Shown piece by piece: positions 12,385 to 24,900 of a stretch of 64,000 nucleotides of DNA. A program made the translations under genes and the position numbers. Below the pieces are notes generated by a model. It did no database searches and was not told where the DNA came from. It saw only the letters and a program-made list of their open reading frames with translations. The stretch is taken from assembly GCA_903813345.2 (NCBI GenBank), contig CAIIXF020000012.1, positions 22,520,184-22,584,183 on the forward strand. The letters run 5' to 3'. The first letter of the stretch is position 1; every line of letters starts with the position of its first letter. Source of the DNA: Owenia fusiformis (Eukaryota > Annelida > Polychaeta > Sabellida > Oweniidae).

Positions 12385-12960
12385 TTTTAAAGTCCCCATG
12401 TAAAGTTTGAAAATATGTTTTTATCATTCATTCACTATTTATCATGACTTTAAAAGTCATTTTAGAGATTTTTGAAAATAGAAATTCAACAAAGTTGTCA
12501 GCTTTTCATTTCTCAAATATTCAAATCTGATTAATTTCCAAATAAAAGTTGAAATTTTTTAATCATCAAATATTCCACTTAACAGTGCAAAAACAATGTA
12601 GGCTTTTAAACACCAGTGCAAAAATCGAACAAAGGATACACTATTAGAATAATAAAATGTCATATCTAATGTGCAACATCAGTCTTTTAGCATATCAAAA
12701 ATATTTTGCAACCTCTGAAAAAAATGAAAAAAATATTTCCACGTCAATCATTTCTACATTTATAAATAAGAATAAACCAATGTTGATTGTCTTACCAGGT
12801 TAAAAGGAAGAGAATATAATGTTTTAAATATTATTGTACGTTGGTGTATAAGAACTAACATTTTGAAATGCATTTTCTCTGAACCATTTTCATACATGAT
12901 TGTTGGGTTCATTTCTCACTTATTTTATGAACCAATTTGAACCTTATAGGAAAAGAACGC
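12385..12960. repeat. Dispersed repeat, family also at 17250 and 25885
   Basis: Begins AAAGTCCCCATGTAAAGTTT and runs through CATGACTTTAAAAGTCATTT to ATGCATTTTCTCTGAACCATTTTCAT. Parts are found in reverse orientation at 27155-27295 and near 26110-26150. It is one arm of a fold-back family spread through the window. No coding content. Confidence 0.65.
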
Positions 12961-15888
12961 AAAATACCAGTTCACAGAAGTGGTTCAAGTTTTATATGCC
13001 GATGCCTAGAGGTAAGGAAGCTCTGCTAAAGAAGGACGTTTCAATATGACCGCTATTTACCAAAATGGCCGCCACTTGTCCTTAAAAATGTCGACGGACT
13101 TGGTTCAGATTTTATAAACTTATGCCTAGACATTTATAAGATCGTACATGAATTTCAAAATTGCCACTATTTTTTGAAAAAAAAAAATCTTTGATAACTC
13201 AGGTACTAATACCAAATGTGCTCTGTCCAAGAAGAGATGTCCAAGATAGCCGCTACTATATCTATCAAAGCATATTTAGTTCTGTGGTATTAGCCACTCC
13301 GTGGAGTTGTATGTGTGTCCATGTCTCCCTCCCGAACGTTTGAAATAAATTGAATCCAAAATTTTATGTTTTTTACTTCAACACCAATGCATTTGAAATA
13401 TCTGATTAATAAATAGAACCAGCAAGACAAGATGGATTATGACATTTTAGACATTACCTTTATGTTACATTGATAGATAACATATGCTTTATGTTTCCTA
13501 GTTATAAAGTAACCTTGTCAATCAAATATTTTTGTTTTTAATTCAATACCTTATATTTTTATGATCGATGATTGGTGTGATGTGATGTGATTTATAATAT
13601 ATATTCATGTCGGTTGGAAGACAAAGCTGGCTGTAGATGAGATGAGTCAGATAACCTTCTCCCAAGACACCATAGAAAATTTTTATCCAGCTTGAGAACT
13701 GGTCAGAATCTCTAATCAGCTTGCACAAGCAAATACAGTAGAACGTTTTCCATGATTATCTTTATTATTTCCACTAGAGATTGTTGAATATCGATCTAAA
13801 CACAAGTTTTAGCCGGGGGGGGGGGGTTCGACCCCCGGCCACTTGCTACGGGCCTGTACCTTGTGTTTTTAATTTAATGATAGATCATAATTTTCGTGTA
13901 AAAGTGAGAATAAGGAGAAATGTTAAAAAGAAACAGAGATTGACGTGTGCAGAAAACTTGCTGAAGCTTTTTTGGTGAAATGGAGAACATTTTTAATGTT
14001 GAACATTTCTTTCATTCGTTATTGACTATTGACGCCCAATTGAAAAGTATAGTATTGGACTTACCTTATCATAATTTAGTGTTATCAACTTAAATGTCGA
14101 TTTTGAATCATTGAATGGAGAATACTAGTAAACTCGTATTGATCACAGTCAAAACTCCGTTCCAAGACAGCTTACAATCGTATCCTCTAAAAGTTACAAT
14201 TATAGTATTTTCCCAAACTTTGAACATGTTGTTTTAGGAGGAGGAGGCTACATTCATTTAATAATGAATGCATAGTTTTAGTCATATATTACATACACGA
14301 GGGTTGATCCGAATTTTCTTCACCGTTTGCTCTAAAAATGAAAGGACACCCATAACATGTGCCAAATTGTGCAAAATTACGCTTTGTTCACTTGTTTAAA
14401 GATGTGATCATTTATTTCGTAGCTCTATACGTCCATTAATGTGATATTCTTAGGTATAGACTATACGTAAGAATATACACAATAAATTAAGACGTAATCA
14501 AACGCTTCATGAATAACGTTATATGGGAATAATAAATCTGTTATAAGTGAGTTGTGAAATCTCTCCAATTCCCCACAAAATGCAATTTATTGAAACGAAA
14601 CTGTCAACCTCTGAAATGTTCGCAACACTGCTCTCGGACTTTTTGAGGTCATGTGACCATGACAGTTTTGACGTGCCAATCGAGGCAGTAAATTTTGGCG
14701 CAAAATCTAAAAGTTGCTGTCGCGAAGGCTGAATCGAAGTAGAAATATACATAAGTTTTACATTCACACGCATTTTGATAACAAAAACTATTTTAATCGA
14801 TTGACTTCACATGAAAATAATTCCAGTGGAAATAGCACTGCAAAATTTTTCATTTTAAATACAAGAAATTGATTGAAATACATGTGATGATTACAGGGGC
14901 GGATCAGGAAACCAACAAGGGGACATTTTCAACTGATAAAAAAAACTTTCGCGGAAAAAACGTTAGCTCAAATTGTGAATATCCGAGGCCAATTTTTTTA
15001 ACAATTTGGCCTAAAATTAAGAATAAAGCCTTAAAATTAATCGCGGCCTTAATTTTTTTGGGCCCAAATGCGTAAGCTTGACGTTTTCAACGCACAAAAT
15101 GCCATACTTACATGTAGTCAAAGATAAGGAAACGGAAAATGTTTGAGAGTGGTATTTTGTGTAATTCAGTTTCATGTTGACTTACTGAGGATGCCATATA
15201 ATAGACATGGATAGACATAAAGATTGATACTCGTATATCTAAAGCGTGAAATATATCATCATACACAATGCATGTCATTCGTGTGTAACGATGCTCTTTG
15301 ATCCATTCATGACAGAAATCAACTATATTAATTTTTCACGCCAAAATCTGAACATAAATTCTTTTCATCAGCGATTTATCGCACTATAAGGCAATTCATA
15401 TCCGTGATCAATGTAATGTTGAAATACATTTACATAAATATATCAATGTCATATTATCATATTCATCAATGCCATGGCAACCATAATATTGTGAAGAACT
15501 GATGCATTGTGTTTTGATTGACACATCCTGTGCTTCAACTTGTCCGTCCTGAAATTTGAAAATCTCAGTCTATCTATCTAAACCCATTTGGACGTTAGTG
15601 TAAAAAGAACATTTTTCGTCCTTCTGATACCGTTTTATCAGCTATGATAGTTCTTTGTGTTTGGCACCTGATTTCCGCAAAATGATCATATTTTGTTTGT
15701 ATGGCGAGTAGAAAAAGAATCACTGTGTTTTTCACTTTTGGGCCACCAGACGTGTATTGTTTAACCAAATGTATTCATGCGGAGTTAACATTGACAGGTC
15801 CCATAAACCATGTTTTTAGCAAACAAATCAATTTTGATATGTTCATTTTTTTCAATTTGTCACCAGAGACAGATATTGTTTCAAATGG
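12961..15888. other. Intergenic DNA between NOC4L and the TSR gene
   Basis: No gene recognised. It contains two diverged copies of a phrase around ATGCCTAGA/GGTTCA (12975-13160), and a G-run hairpin GGGGGTTCGACCCCC at about 13820-13838 that looks like the end of a mobile element. At 14297-14330 there is a mariner-style terminus (ACGAGGGTTGATCCGAATTT) without a visible partner. A fragment of the GGGGCGGATC element family is listed separately at 14893-15080. Open frames here are short and have no family resemblance. Confidence 0.5.
14893..15080. mobile_element. Fragment of GGGGCGGATC/GATCCGCC small DNA element
   Basis: Starts CAGGGGCGGATCAGGAAACC AACAAGGGG and continues with the GGCCTAAAATTAA...AAGGCCTTA-type body seen at 37430-37680, 39350-39915 and 41078-41391. 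The right end is missing or diverged. Non-coding. Confidence 0.6.
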
Positions 15889-15896
15889 TATATAAG
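15889..15896 (+). promoter_or_regulatory. TATA box of the TSR gene
   Basis: TATATAAG lies 38 bases before the chosen ATG at 15934. A start of transcription 25-30 bases downstream would fall near 15915-15925. That is after an in-frame ATG at 15907 and before the ATG at 15934, which favours 15934 as the true start. Confidence 0.65.
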
Positions 15897-15933
15897 GGCC
15901 GGTGTTATGAACAACCAGCATCATTTCTTCGAG

Positions 15934-18900
15934 ATGAGACAACAAGGCAACTATCTAGCAGCCTTGATCAGCATAGCGCTTGCGGGTAAGTACATTTTTT
16001 CATCATCTGAAATTAAAATGGTATTTTATTTTGTGCTAATCTTGTAAAATTATATCACTCCATTTTGCGAAACGATGGACTTTTTGGTTGGTCGTGAACT
16101 TTTGCATTGATCATGAACTTACACTTTTTGCCGTTACTTCACTTTCGTTTAAAGTTGCCTAAAGTTGTGAGGCAGGAATGCATTTACTGATTTTTAACTT
16201 TTATACAATTCATTCAATACCACAATCAGAAATAAATATTTTGGAATAAATAATATTTGGATGGATTTACATGGATTATGAATTGGCATTCGTGAAATCA
16301 CTTTGATTTGCCGTTATTGAAACGACTAAAGAGTACACTAGCCAAGCTGGTATTTGACGAAAACATCTAGATTCAAATTGACTTTAGATCCAAGATATGC
16401 GAGAGTTGATCAGCTTGCGAATCGGGCACAACAGTGACATCTCAGCACATTTTATCATTTCCAAATCTTGAAAAACAAGGCAAACATTGGTCAATTTAAA
16501 CGAGCCGTGCTGGTATATTTGACTAAAACATCTAGATTCAAATTGACTTCAGATCCAAAATATGCGAGAGTTGATCAGCTTGCGAATCGGGCACAACAGT
16601 GACATCTCAGCACATTTTATCATTTCCGAATCTTGAAAAAACAAGGCAAACATTGTTCAAATTAACAATCAGGGATTTATGGAATTATTACCGATAGATT
16701 CCAACCCCTTTATGTGAACGAAGGAAACTTGCCTATGTTTGCTAGACTTTGTCATACTTTGCAGCAGTGCTGTAAACAAAGTTACGTTTTTGGGATGAGT
16801 TAATCCTATTTGAACGTTTTCGAAACGAATTAATCCTATTCGTACGTTTTCGATCGAAATGAGTTAATCCTATTCGTACGTTTTCGAAATGAGTTAATCC
16901 TATTCGTACGTTTTCGAAACGAGTTAATCCTATTCATACGTTTTCGAAATGAGTTAATCCTATTCGTACGTTTTCGAAATGAGTTAATCCTATTCGTTCG
17001 TTTTTGAAATGAGTTAATCCTATTCGTTCGTTTTCGAAATGAGTTAATCCTGTTCGTTCGTTTTCGAACTGAGTTAATCCTATTTGTGTATTTATAATAT
17101 AAATGACATTTTATCAATCTGTGGTATATTCAACTGGATTGGTCCATTGACTGACTGATCAAGCGACAGAAAAAATGTAAACGTAATTGAAATGGTTCCA
17201 CTGAAAACATTTAGTTTAGAGCTAATGTAATTCAACGTCCTGAGGCATTTTAAAGACCCCATTTATACAGTTGAAATCACTTTGACCTATACTTTATATA
17301 GTCGTCCCCAATTTTATCATAATGTGGTATGTGAAACTTTTCACTTTAATTTCAAGAAGTTGATTTTGAAGAACTATTTGTTCTAAAAATTGTTTTATTT
17401 CAGATAGAAGTTTATCACACACATACATGTACATTGTTCAACAATATTTTACACCAACGCATAACATTGATCCTAACCTACTATCTATTTTGTGTTGAAA
17501 GAATTAAGAAAATTGATTGATTGATTGTAGTAAAAAATAAACTCAAAGGCGCAGAAAAGATTTTCAGAGAAAAATGCATTTAATTTTTTTTCTCATTTCA
17601 AATTAAAACATAATAAAACTTATTCTTGACCTAGATTGGCATTAGTTCATTTTGAAAGATTAAGCATATATAGAAATTATTTGTTCAAGAAAAAAATTGA
17701 CAATTTTTGAAAAAGATATTTTGCTTCGTGATTGACATCACAGCGTATCCTCGTGACATCACAAATTAAAAATTTGTATTGAATGTTTGAAACAATATGA
17801 CTTTTGCAAAATCAATAGAGTAGGGAAAATACTGTGTCTAAAAAATGTCTCTAAAAATGTTTTTTCAAGTCATGTGTACCTCTGTGTCCTTTGTTAGCAA
17901 AAACTACTCGTTTAAAGAAATATTAGTTAATTAAAAGTCAATTCTTATTGACCAGAAATGGTCGCATATTTTCAAGTTATCGAAATTGTTCGATGACAAT
18001 CTAATTTTGTATATGTTTCAGGCTATGTCCATGCCCAGATTTCAGGCACTGTTAAGCCATGTAGACAACAGTGCAACAGGTTAAATCTGAATTGTGGAAA
18101 GACTTGCAAAGTAGACGATGTAAGGGGCATTGGATTCACTATGTCATCAAAAATATAAATATATGTATGAACAGAAACTTTGAAAATAAATGTTTCAACT
18201 CGTTCTTTTAAAGAAAATAGTCTCATTTTTCATTCATTATTCTTTGAATATTATATCACTAAATAGTAAATGCTATTAACCAGCATTACTTATATTCATT
18301 AGTTATTTCATTCATTAATTTCACATCTTCTACTAGTATTTATTCTTTTCTATTTAACAGCTGGCTGCTATAGACGAGGCGTGTTTTCGAGCCAAGACAA
18401 ATGGAATAGAGGACCTTCCAGAAGAACAGAAAGTACCAAAACTGAGTGAGATCTTAGCTTTGTGTATCAAGCCAGGTGCAGTCCAAGCGGAGAAAACACC
18501 CAAAAAGGGTGGAAGAAAGGGTGGGAGAAAGAATAAAGGTGATTTTTTACTATGTTGTTCAACAGGCTAATGCCAGGTAAATGGATTTATTTTTCGAAGA
18601 TCTGCAATGATAAGCTGAAAAATATAATATTATTTTATAGTTTAGCATGGCGTAAGTTTTAAGTTCTCACTAGTAGTAAATATACAGACTTTGCTCAAGA
18701 TAATTTGTGCTTTATATTGAAAGTTACTTTTATGTTTGTTTGTTTTTATTTTTTTTATTTATAGTGGTAAGTCTATACAAAATAAAGTCAAACAAAATAA
18801 GTTTATGTAAAACAACCCAGCCCACTTTGGGCTTATTAACCACTTCTAATAACATTTAATAACAAATTCAAAATATAAATATAAGTAACAGGTTCATGGA

Positions 18901-21900
18901 TCATTATAAATCAGCTGCTGTCTTCTTACATATGCCTCTCTGATATATTTAACAATGTTACAAGTCTTATTTTCAAAAAGATATTTAATTCTTAAGCCAT
19001 CAGGCTGTACATGATGATTCAAATTACCAAAACATTTCTCCCGAAGGTCCTTATATACCTCACAATGAAATAGAAAATGGGCCTCTGATTCAACCTCATT
19101 ATTGCTACATAGAGTACAAATTCTATCTTATTTTCTGCTTTAAAATCTGTCTTGAATGTTGCATATGTTCTTAATTTAGGTTTTGCCTTTACATTATTTC
19201 ACCATTCTAGAGTATAATTATTTAAGAGCCCCCTTTTTAAAAGGGTTAAATCAACAAAATTAGTAAGGCGACCACTTTCAAGATTCACAAACCTGTTCCA
19301 CAATCTTATAGTTTCTATCTTATGTACAATCTCTAATGGGAGAAACCCCGTCTCTCCCTGAACACCTACTAGAGGGGCAAAGCGATGAACCCCAAGTAAA
19401 AATCGTTGTGCCCTATTATGAACATTATTACATACTTTAAGCATGTGTTGGTCACATCCCCAGACTCCTACAGCATAATTTAAAACAGGGATAACACAAG
19501 AATTGTAAAGTTTTGTGAATGTCTTAAAACCTATATCACTGACACCCTTACAACGATTAATGATAGAACCTACTGCCATGGCTCTGCTTGCAGCATCAGA
19601 CAATGTATTGGCGGTTTTAACAAAATTTCCAAACTCACTGAAGAAAATCCCTAGGTATTTATAATCACTAGCAATTTTAAGTCTTTTACCCTCAAGTGTA
19701 AATATGTAATTAGTTACTTTATTGTTTTTGGGTCTAAAGTGTAAAATATTTAATTTGTCAATATTTGTCCTCAATCTCCATTTGAAGCTCCATTTACTTA
19801 CAATATCTAGCATTTGCTGCAATTTCTCTGGAGAGTCTGACAGCAGTACAATATCATCAGCATATGCTAAAACTGATACATTAGTATCTTTATCTATATT
19901 TAAGCGCAGCCAAGCTTTGACTGTTTTATCTCTTTTAACAAATCATTAATACAAAGGGCAAAAAGACTCGGATATAATGTATCTCCTTGCCTTACTCCTG
20001 ACTTTGTAGGAAACCAGTTATTTAGCATATCATTAATTTTTACAGCAGACAGAGTTCCAATATACATACTCTTTATAGCATTATACATTTTCCATTAACA
20101 CCATGTTTAAGAAGTAAGTAAAAAAGTAAATCCCTATTAACTAAATCAAAAGTGAACTTTTAAGATGTCTTTAGTTCTGCAATCAAAGATTAAAATTAAA
20201 GGAATATATTGTTTTCATATAATTATTTATCCCAACGACATCACAATAAATAGCTACAGGAAATTAGACCTGACGTCATTTCGTAACTTGGTTCACTGTA
20301 TAAAAAATTGTCTCTTCTGGCCCAGCAAAGCGCCGTCTAGTGTTAGTGGTAAATTAATCCCGATAGGGTAAGTGCTAATCTATCAGGAAACACTTAAGTT
20401 CGGTTAGAAACAGAAATTCTACAGATGGCGGAGTGATTTTTGAGACTATAGAGCAGAATAATTTTCTCAAACAGCTCGTTTTTCGGTACCTCCTCGAGGT
20501 TCATTTATTGCGAAACCCATGTTGTCAAGGTATCATATGCATTATCTTGTAATAGCAAACTAGAAAAAACTGAGCTAGAGCTGTAGCCGTTCAACAAGTT
20601 ATGGATTGAAATGTTATAATGGTCATCTCTGGTATTCTTAACGCTTAACCTGAGCCGAGATATATGATTATTATGAGCTTTATTATACTTGTATCCCACA
20701 TTTGGGCAAAGTGTACAGCTTAAACAGAAAAAAATGAAAAAGCTTAACTAATTATCTATATAGTATATTAACTAATCAAAGGGTGCTTGATCATTGCAAG
20801 ATTTTATTGGATGCATTTCGTGTTTTTTTCTCTCTCGATAAAAATATTAGATATATATTTTGCTAGTATATTTAATATTATTCCCTCTGAATTAAATAGA
20901 AACATTAATTTATGTTCCACGTTATTCATGTTTTCTAAATTTTGACAGTGTTTTTTTTATTTTATCCATGTAACTTGACCGAACATCTTTTAACTTATTG
21001 CATTCTAATAGGTAATGACATTCTGAACCGGTTTTCTTGTTACACATTAAACATTTTATTTCTTCAATAGGGGTAATTGGTTTTGTGTAACGACCTGTTT
21101 CGATTTCTAATTTATGTGCGCTAATTCTTAGCTTTGTCAAGTTATTTCTGTCTATTTCATTTTTGATTAAATCCAAGTAGGGTTCCTTGTTCCATTTTGC
21201 TTTTATTATCTTATAAAACCTCAATTTACCATTATTTGATTTTATTTTAGTTTCCCAAAATTGTATGTATCTATTTTCCAGTAATTTCTTAATTTCTCTT
21301 GGTTTTAAGTTTAAATAGTTTGGTGAAGTACCATTGTAAATATATTTAAGTACATCATTGATGTGCGTGAGCCATGATTGTTTATTCATATCTGTCAGTT
21401 GTTTATTTACCTCAAGGGCTTCACGTAGAAGCGAGTCGGTTCCTTTATTGTTAATATGATTAAGATATTTCATTTGTTGATAAAACAAAGAAATAAATAG
21501 TGGAAACCTACCTAAATCGCCTCGTGTAGCGTCATTACTGGCCTATATGAGTATACACATATAGCAGCTTTGAAATCTCGCTAATTCTCGTTTTTGTGAA
21601 TTTTTAAGACACTTGCATATTAAACCTCTAATGGCTTACTTTTCCTTCTATTCTTTTTAATAGCATATTTTTATTTTATTTTTGTGAAAAGTTTTCCACA
21701 ATTGTAACTTTAAAATCATATTCTTTAAATATCATTTCCATGACTTTTCAACTTTTCTGAAAAGAATGTGAGCCAAATCTCCATTGATGCAATGTTCAAA
21801 ACCTCGGTTTATTCGTTTAAACAACATTTTTACAGATTTAGACAGATCATCCAACACTTTTTGATAAATCATGAAATTAAGTGACTATGTTAAATTTTCA

Positions 21901-24900
21901 CCATTGATGCCTTTTTGGCAGTCTGGCCCAACTAAAACAAGTAATAACAAGTGGTGACATCTATTTATTAAGCTTTGTTCAGATAAGTATATAGCAATGC
22001 CCTTATTGAAAAATACAAAATATACTTCTACATGCGATTGTGTAATATGATTGATTTGATATTTAAGGAAATTATTTGTGAATCGTTGCTTTATCAATGC
22101 ACTATTATATGAATTTTTCTCTTTTTATAAATAAAATAATTCTGAATTTCAGGAGGGAAGTTTGTATATGGCCCCTGCAAGACCAGATGTAATCAATTGA
22201 ACTTGAAAAAGTGCTCAGTCATTTGCAAGTTGAATCCTGTAAGTACTGCTAATTGAAAGCCCATGATCAGGCATAAGAGATACAAATCATCAAGTTAATA
22301 ATCATTATATTATTAATAAGCATTTGCATGCCAGAGGCCCAATTAATTTACAATATACATTTTCTCCATTTTCATCGAAAAACTAGATTTTCTCAATCAA
22401 ACTCAATTGTAAGCTGCACACTATTTTATATGAATCTATTTATTTGTATATAGGGGGATACAATTGACGGACCTTGCTTTACACAATGTGCAGCAGCTGT
22501 CCAAGTTAGAAACGGGAAAAGGGGCCTCCCTAATTGTCTCCGACAATGTAAAACTGGAGGTGCAGTCATAAGCCCAGTCAGATGCGGAACCGCCGCAAAC
22601 CCATGTAAACATTTTACACAATTTTCTTTCACATGGAGGTAGCCAAGTATATTAAAGGCAGGCGAGGCAAAGGTTGAGAGAATTACATATCAATACAATG
22701 TAGACATTTTTTCAATGTGCCCTTTTCACTCTTTTCCATATAGCTTTGAAATCTCGTTTTTGAAGTCTTGTTTTTAATGAGATTTTAGGAGATCTGCATT
22801 TTTAACCAGTAAAAACTAACCTTTTCTTCTATTCGATGACATATTTTTTTTATAATTTTCTATCAATACAACTTTGATTTGCAGCATTATTTACCTTTAT
22901 TCAAATTCTAATAATTCTTTTCTAGTTGTCTAAAAAGGCCGGGCTAAATCCCCATTGTCATAATGCTCAAAAACCTTTAAAAGTTCATTTACTCCTATAA
23001 GGATCACGATTTTATTATGAAATCACAATTCACATGTCAATAAGATCACATAGTTACAATCCAATGGTGTTTTAAGTTGATCCAAATGGAATTACTTCTT
23101 AAATCAAGAAATTAAGTGACACTGGCGATACATTTACATGTATTCTTAATTTCTAGCCCTACCCAAGCCCTACCAATACCCATGATGCTATCTATTTTTC
23201 ATTTTTATGGAAAAGGGTCAATTGAAAGCATGTAAATATGGAAACCTTGAACTCGCTTTTTTGAAATCTTGACTACGCTCATGGGCATCTATCATTACTT
23301 TTTCAACATGGTTGCTTTTTCCTATTTGTTACTGTTACACTATTCAACTTAATCATCGTGACACAATGCACGCCATGCACCTCTTGAGAAACGCCTTAAA
23401 TATCGATTTAAATTGATTGTCGATCTAAATCTTTTAATGGGTATACTTAAGTTTTTTATTGATATCGTAGATTTACATTACCTTGTAAAGAGTTGCGTAA
23501 AGATTCTGGCGTAAAAGCAATATGGCCACTCCAAACGAGTTTATTGAAATCGTCTTCCTCAAGATAAAACAATCCGATGAAAGTCAGATCTGAAGTAGAC
23601 TATATAAGTAGCGCTTGTTTTGTATGCGCGCTATATATGTACTTACTGTATTGATTCATGGACTTTGCGTTCACGGTTACGTTGTGAAAAACATCGCTAA
23701 CTAAAAGTCTCCATTTACTAATATGATATATCCAATATGGCTAACTTGGTAACATTTAACCAGTCAGATTGTTTTAAGTTAAATATGGCGAGAAAATATT
23801 TTTTAATTTCATCTTCAGGCTGTAGATGGGGAATGTGGAGCCAGTGGGTAAAAGAACCATGTACCAGAACCTGCGGAGGTGGAACCATTCGACAAACTAG
23901 AAGACGAGTGAAATTGTTTGGGTCAATAGGCGAGCCACAATGTCAAGGGAAAGCTTTTGAAGTATTTTCTGGTGTATGCAACCCACAAATCTGTGAAGGT
24001 AGAGCAGCTTCTACATGTAGTTCGTTCTATGCATTTTTAATATGTATTTGAATGACATAAGTATGAGTGAAAAGACACATTGTCTTGTCGATTTGGATAA
24101 TGAGGTATTCCTTAATCCTCAACATGTATATAGGTTTGGATTGTAAAGTATTCCATCATCTCCAAAATGTATTGCAATGACTTTAGTATCAATGAAATGA
24201 CACGTGGTCTTGTAGGCTTGAATTGTAAAGTATTCCATTATATCCAACATGTATTTCAATGACTTTAGTATGAATGAAATGACACGTGGTCTTGAAGGTT
24301 TGAATTGTAAAGTATTCCATCATCTCCAACATGTATTGCAATGACTTTAGTATGAATGAAATGACACGTGGTCTTGTAGGTTTGAATTGTAAGGTATTCC
24401 ATCATCTCCAACATGTATTGCAATGACTTTAGTATGAATGAAATGACACGTAGTCTTGTAGGTTTGAATTGTAAGGTATTCCATCATCTCCAACACGTAT
24501 TGCAATGACTTTAGTATGAATGGAATGACACGTGGTCTTGTAAGTTTGAATTGTAAAGTATTCCATCATCTCCAACATGTATTGCAATGCCTTTAGTATG
24601 AATGAAATGACACGTGGTCTTGTAGCTTTGAATTGTAAAGTATTCCATCATCTCCAACATGTATTGCAATGACTTTAGTATGAAAGGAATGACACGTGGT
24701 TTTGTAGGTTTGAATTGTAAGGTATTCCACCATCTCCAACATGTATTTCAATGACTTTAGTATGAACGAAATGACACGTGTCTAAATTTGAATTGTAAGG
24801 TATTCCATCATCTCCAACACGTATTGCAATGACTTTAGTATGAAAGGAATGACACGTGGCTTTGTATGTTTGAATTGTAAGGTATTCCATCATCTCCAAC

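Larger units (their letters stand above)
18022..22604 (+). other. Duplicated Cys-rich domain: exons 2-3 and exons 4-5
   Basis: Exon 2 encodes KPCRQQCNRLNLN-CGKTCKVDD and exon 4 encodes GPCKTRCNQLNLKKCSVICK; exon 3 starts LAAIDEACF and exon 5 GDTIDGPCF. The Cys pattern, the NxLNL core and the position and phase of the internal intron (phase 0 after CKVDD or CKLNP) all match, so the pair arose by tandem duplication. The domain is not one I can name. Exon 3 alone adds a basic KTPKKGGRKGGRKNKG stretch. Each copy has an even-looking set of cysteines, suited to disulphides in a secreted protein. Confidence 0.75.

Noticed and set aside
13815-13845. tRNA-like B box (GGTTCGACCCC)
   Set aside because: No A box or cloverleaf around it; the sequence is a G-run hairpin typical of a mobile-element end.
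14297-14330. Complete mariner element at ACGAGGGTTGATCC
   Set aside because: No matching inverted end or transposase was found nearby; the similar terminus at 46428 is also unpaired.
15907-15909. Upstream in-frame ATG as the start of the TSR gene
   Set aside because: It would place MNNQHHFFE before the signal peptide and lies only 11 bases after the TATA box, upstream of the expected transcription start.
16836-17117. 93-residue protein repeating RINSFRKRTN
   Set aside because: It is the translation of a 30-bp satellite (multiple of three) and has no independent support.
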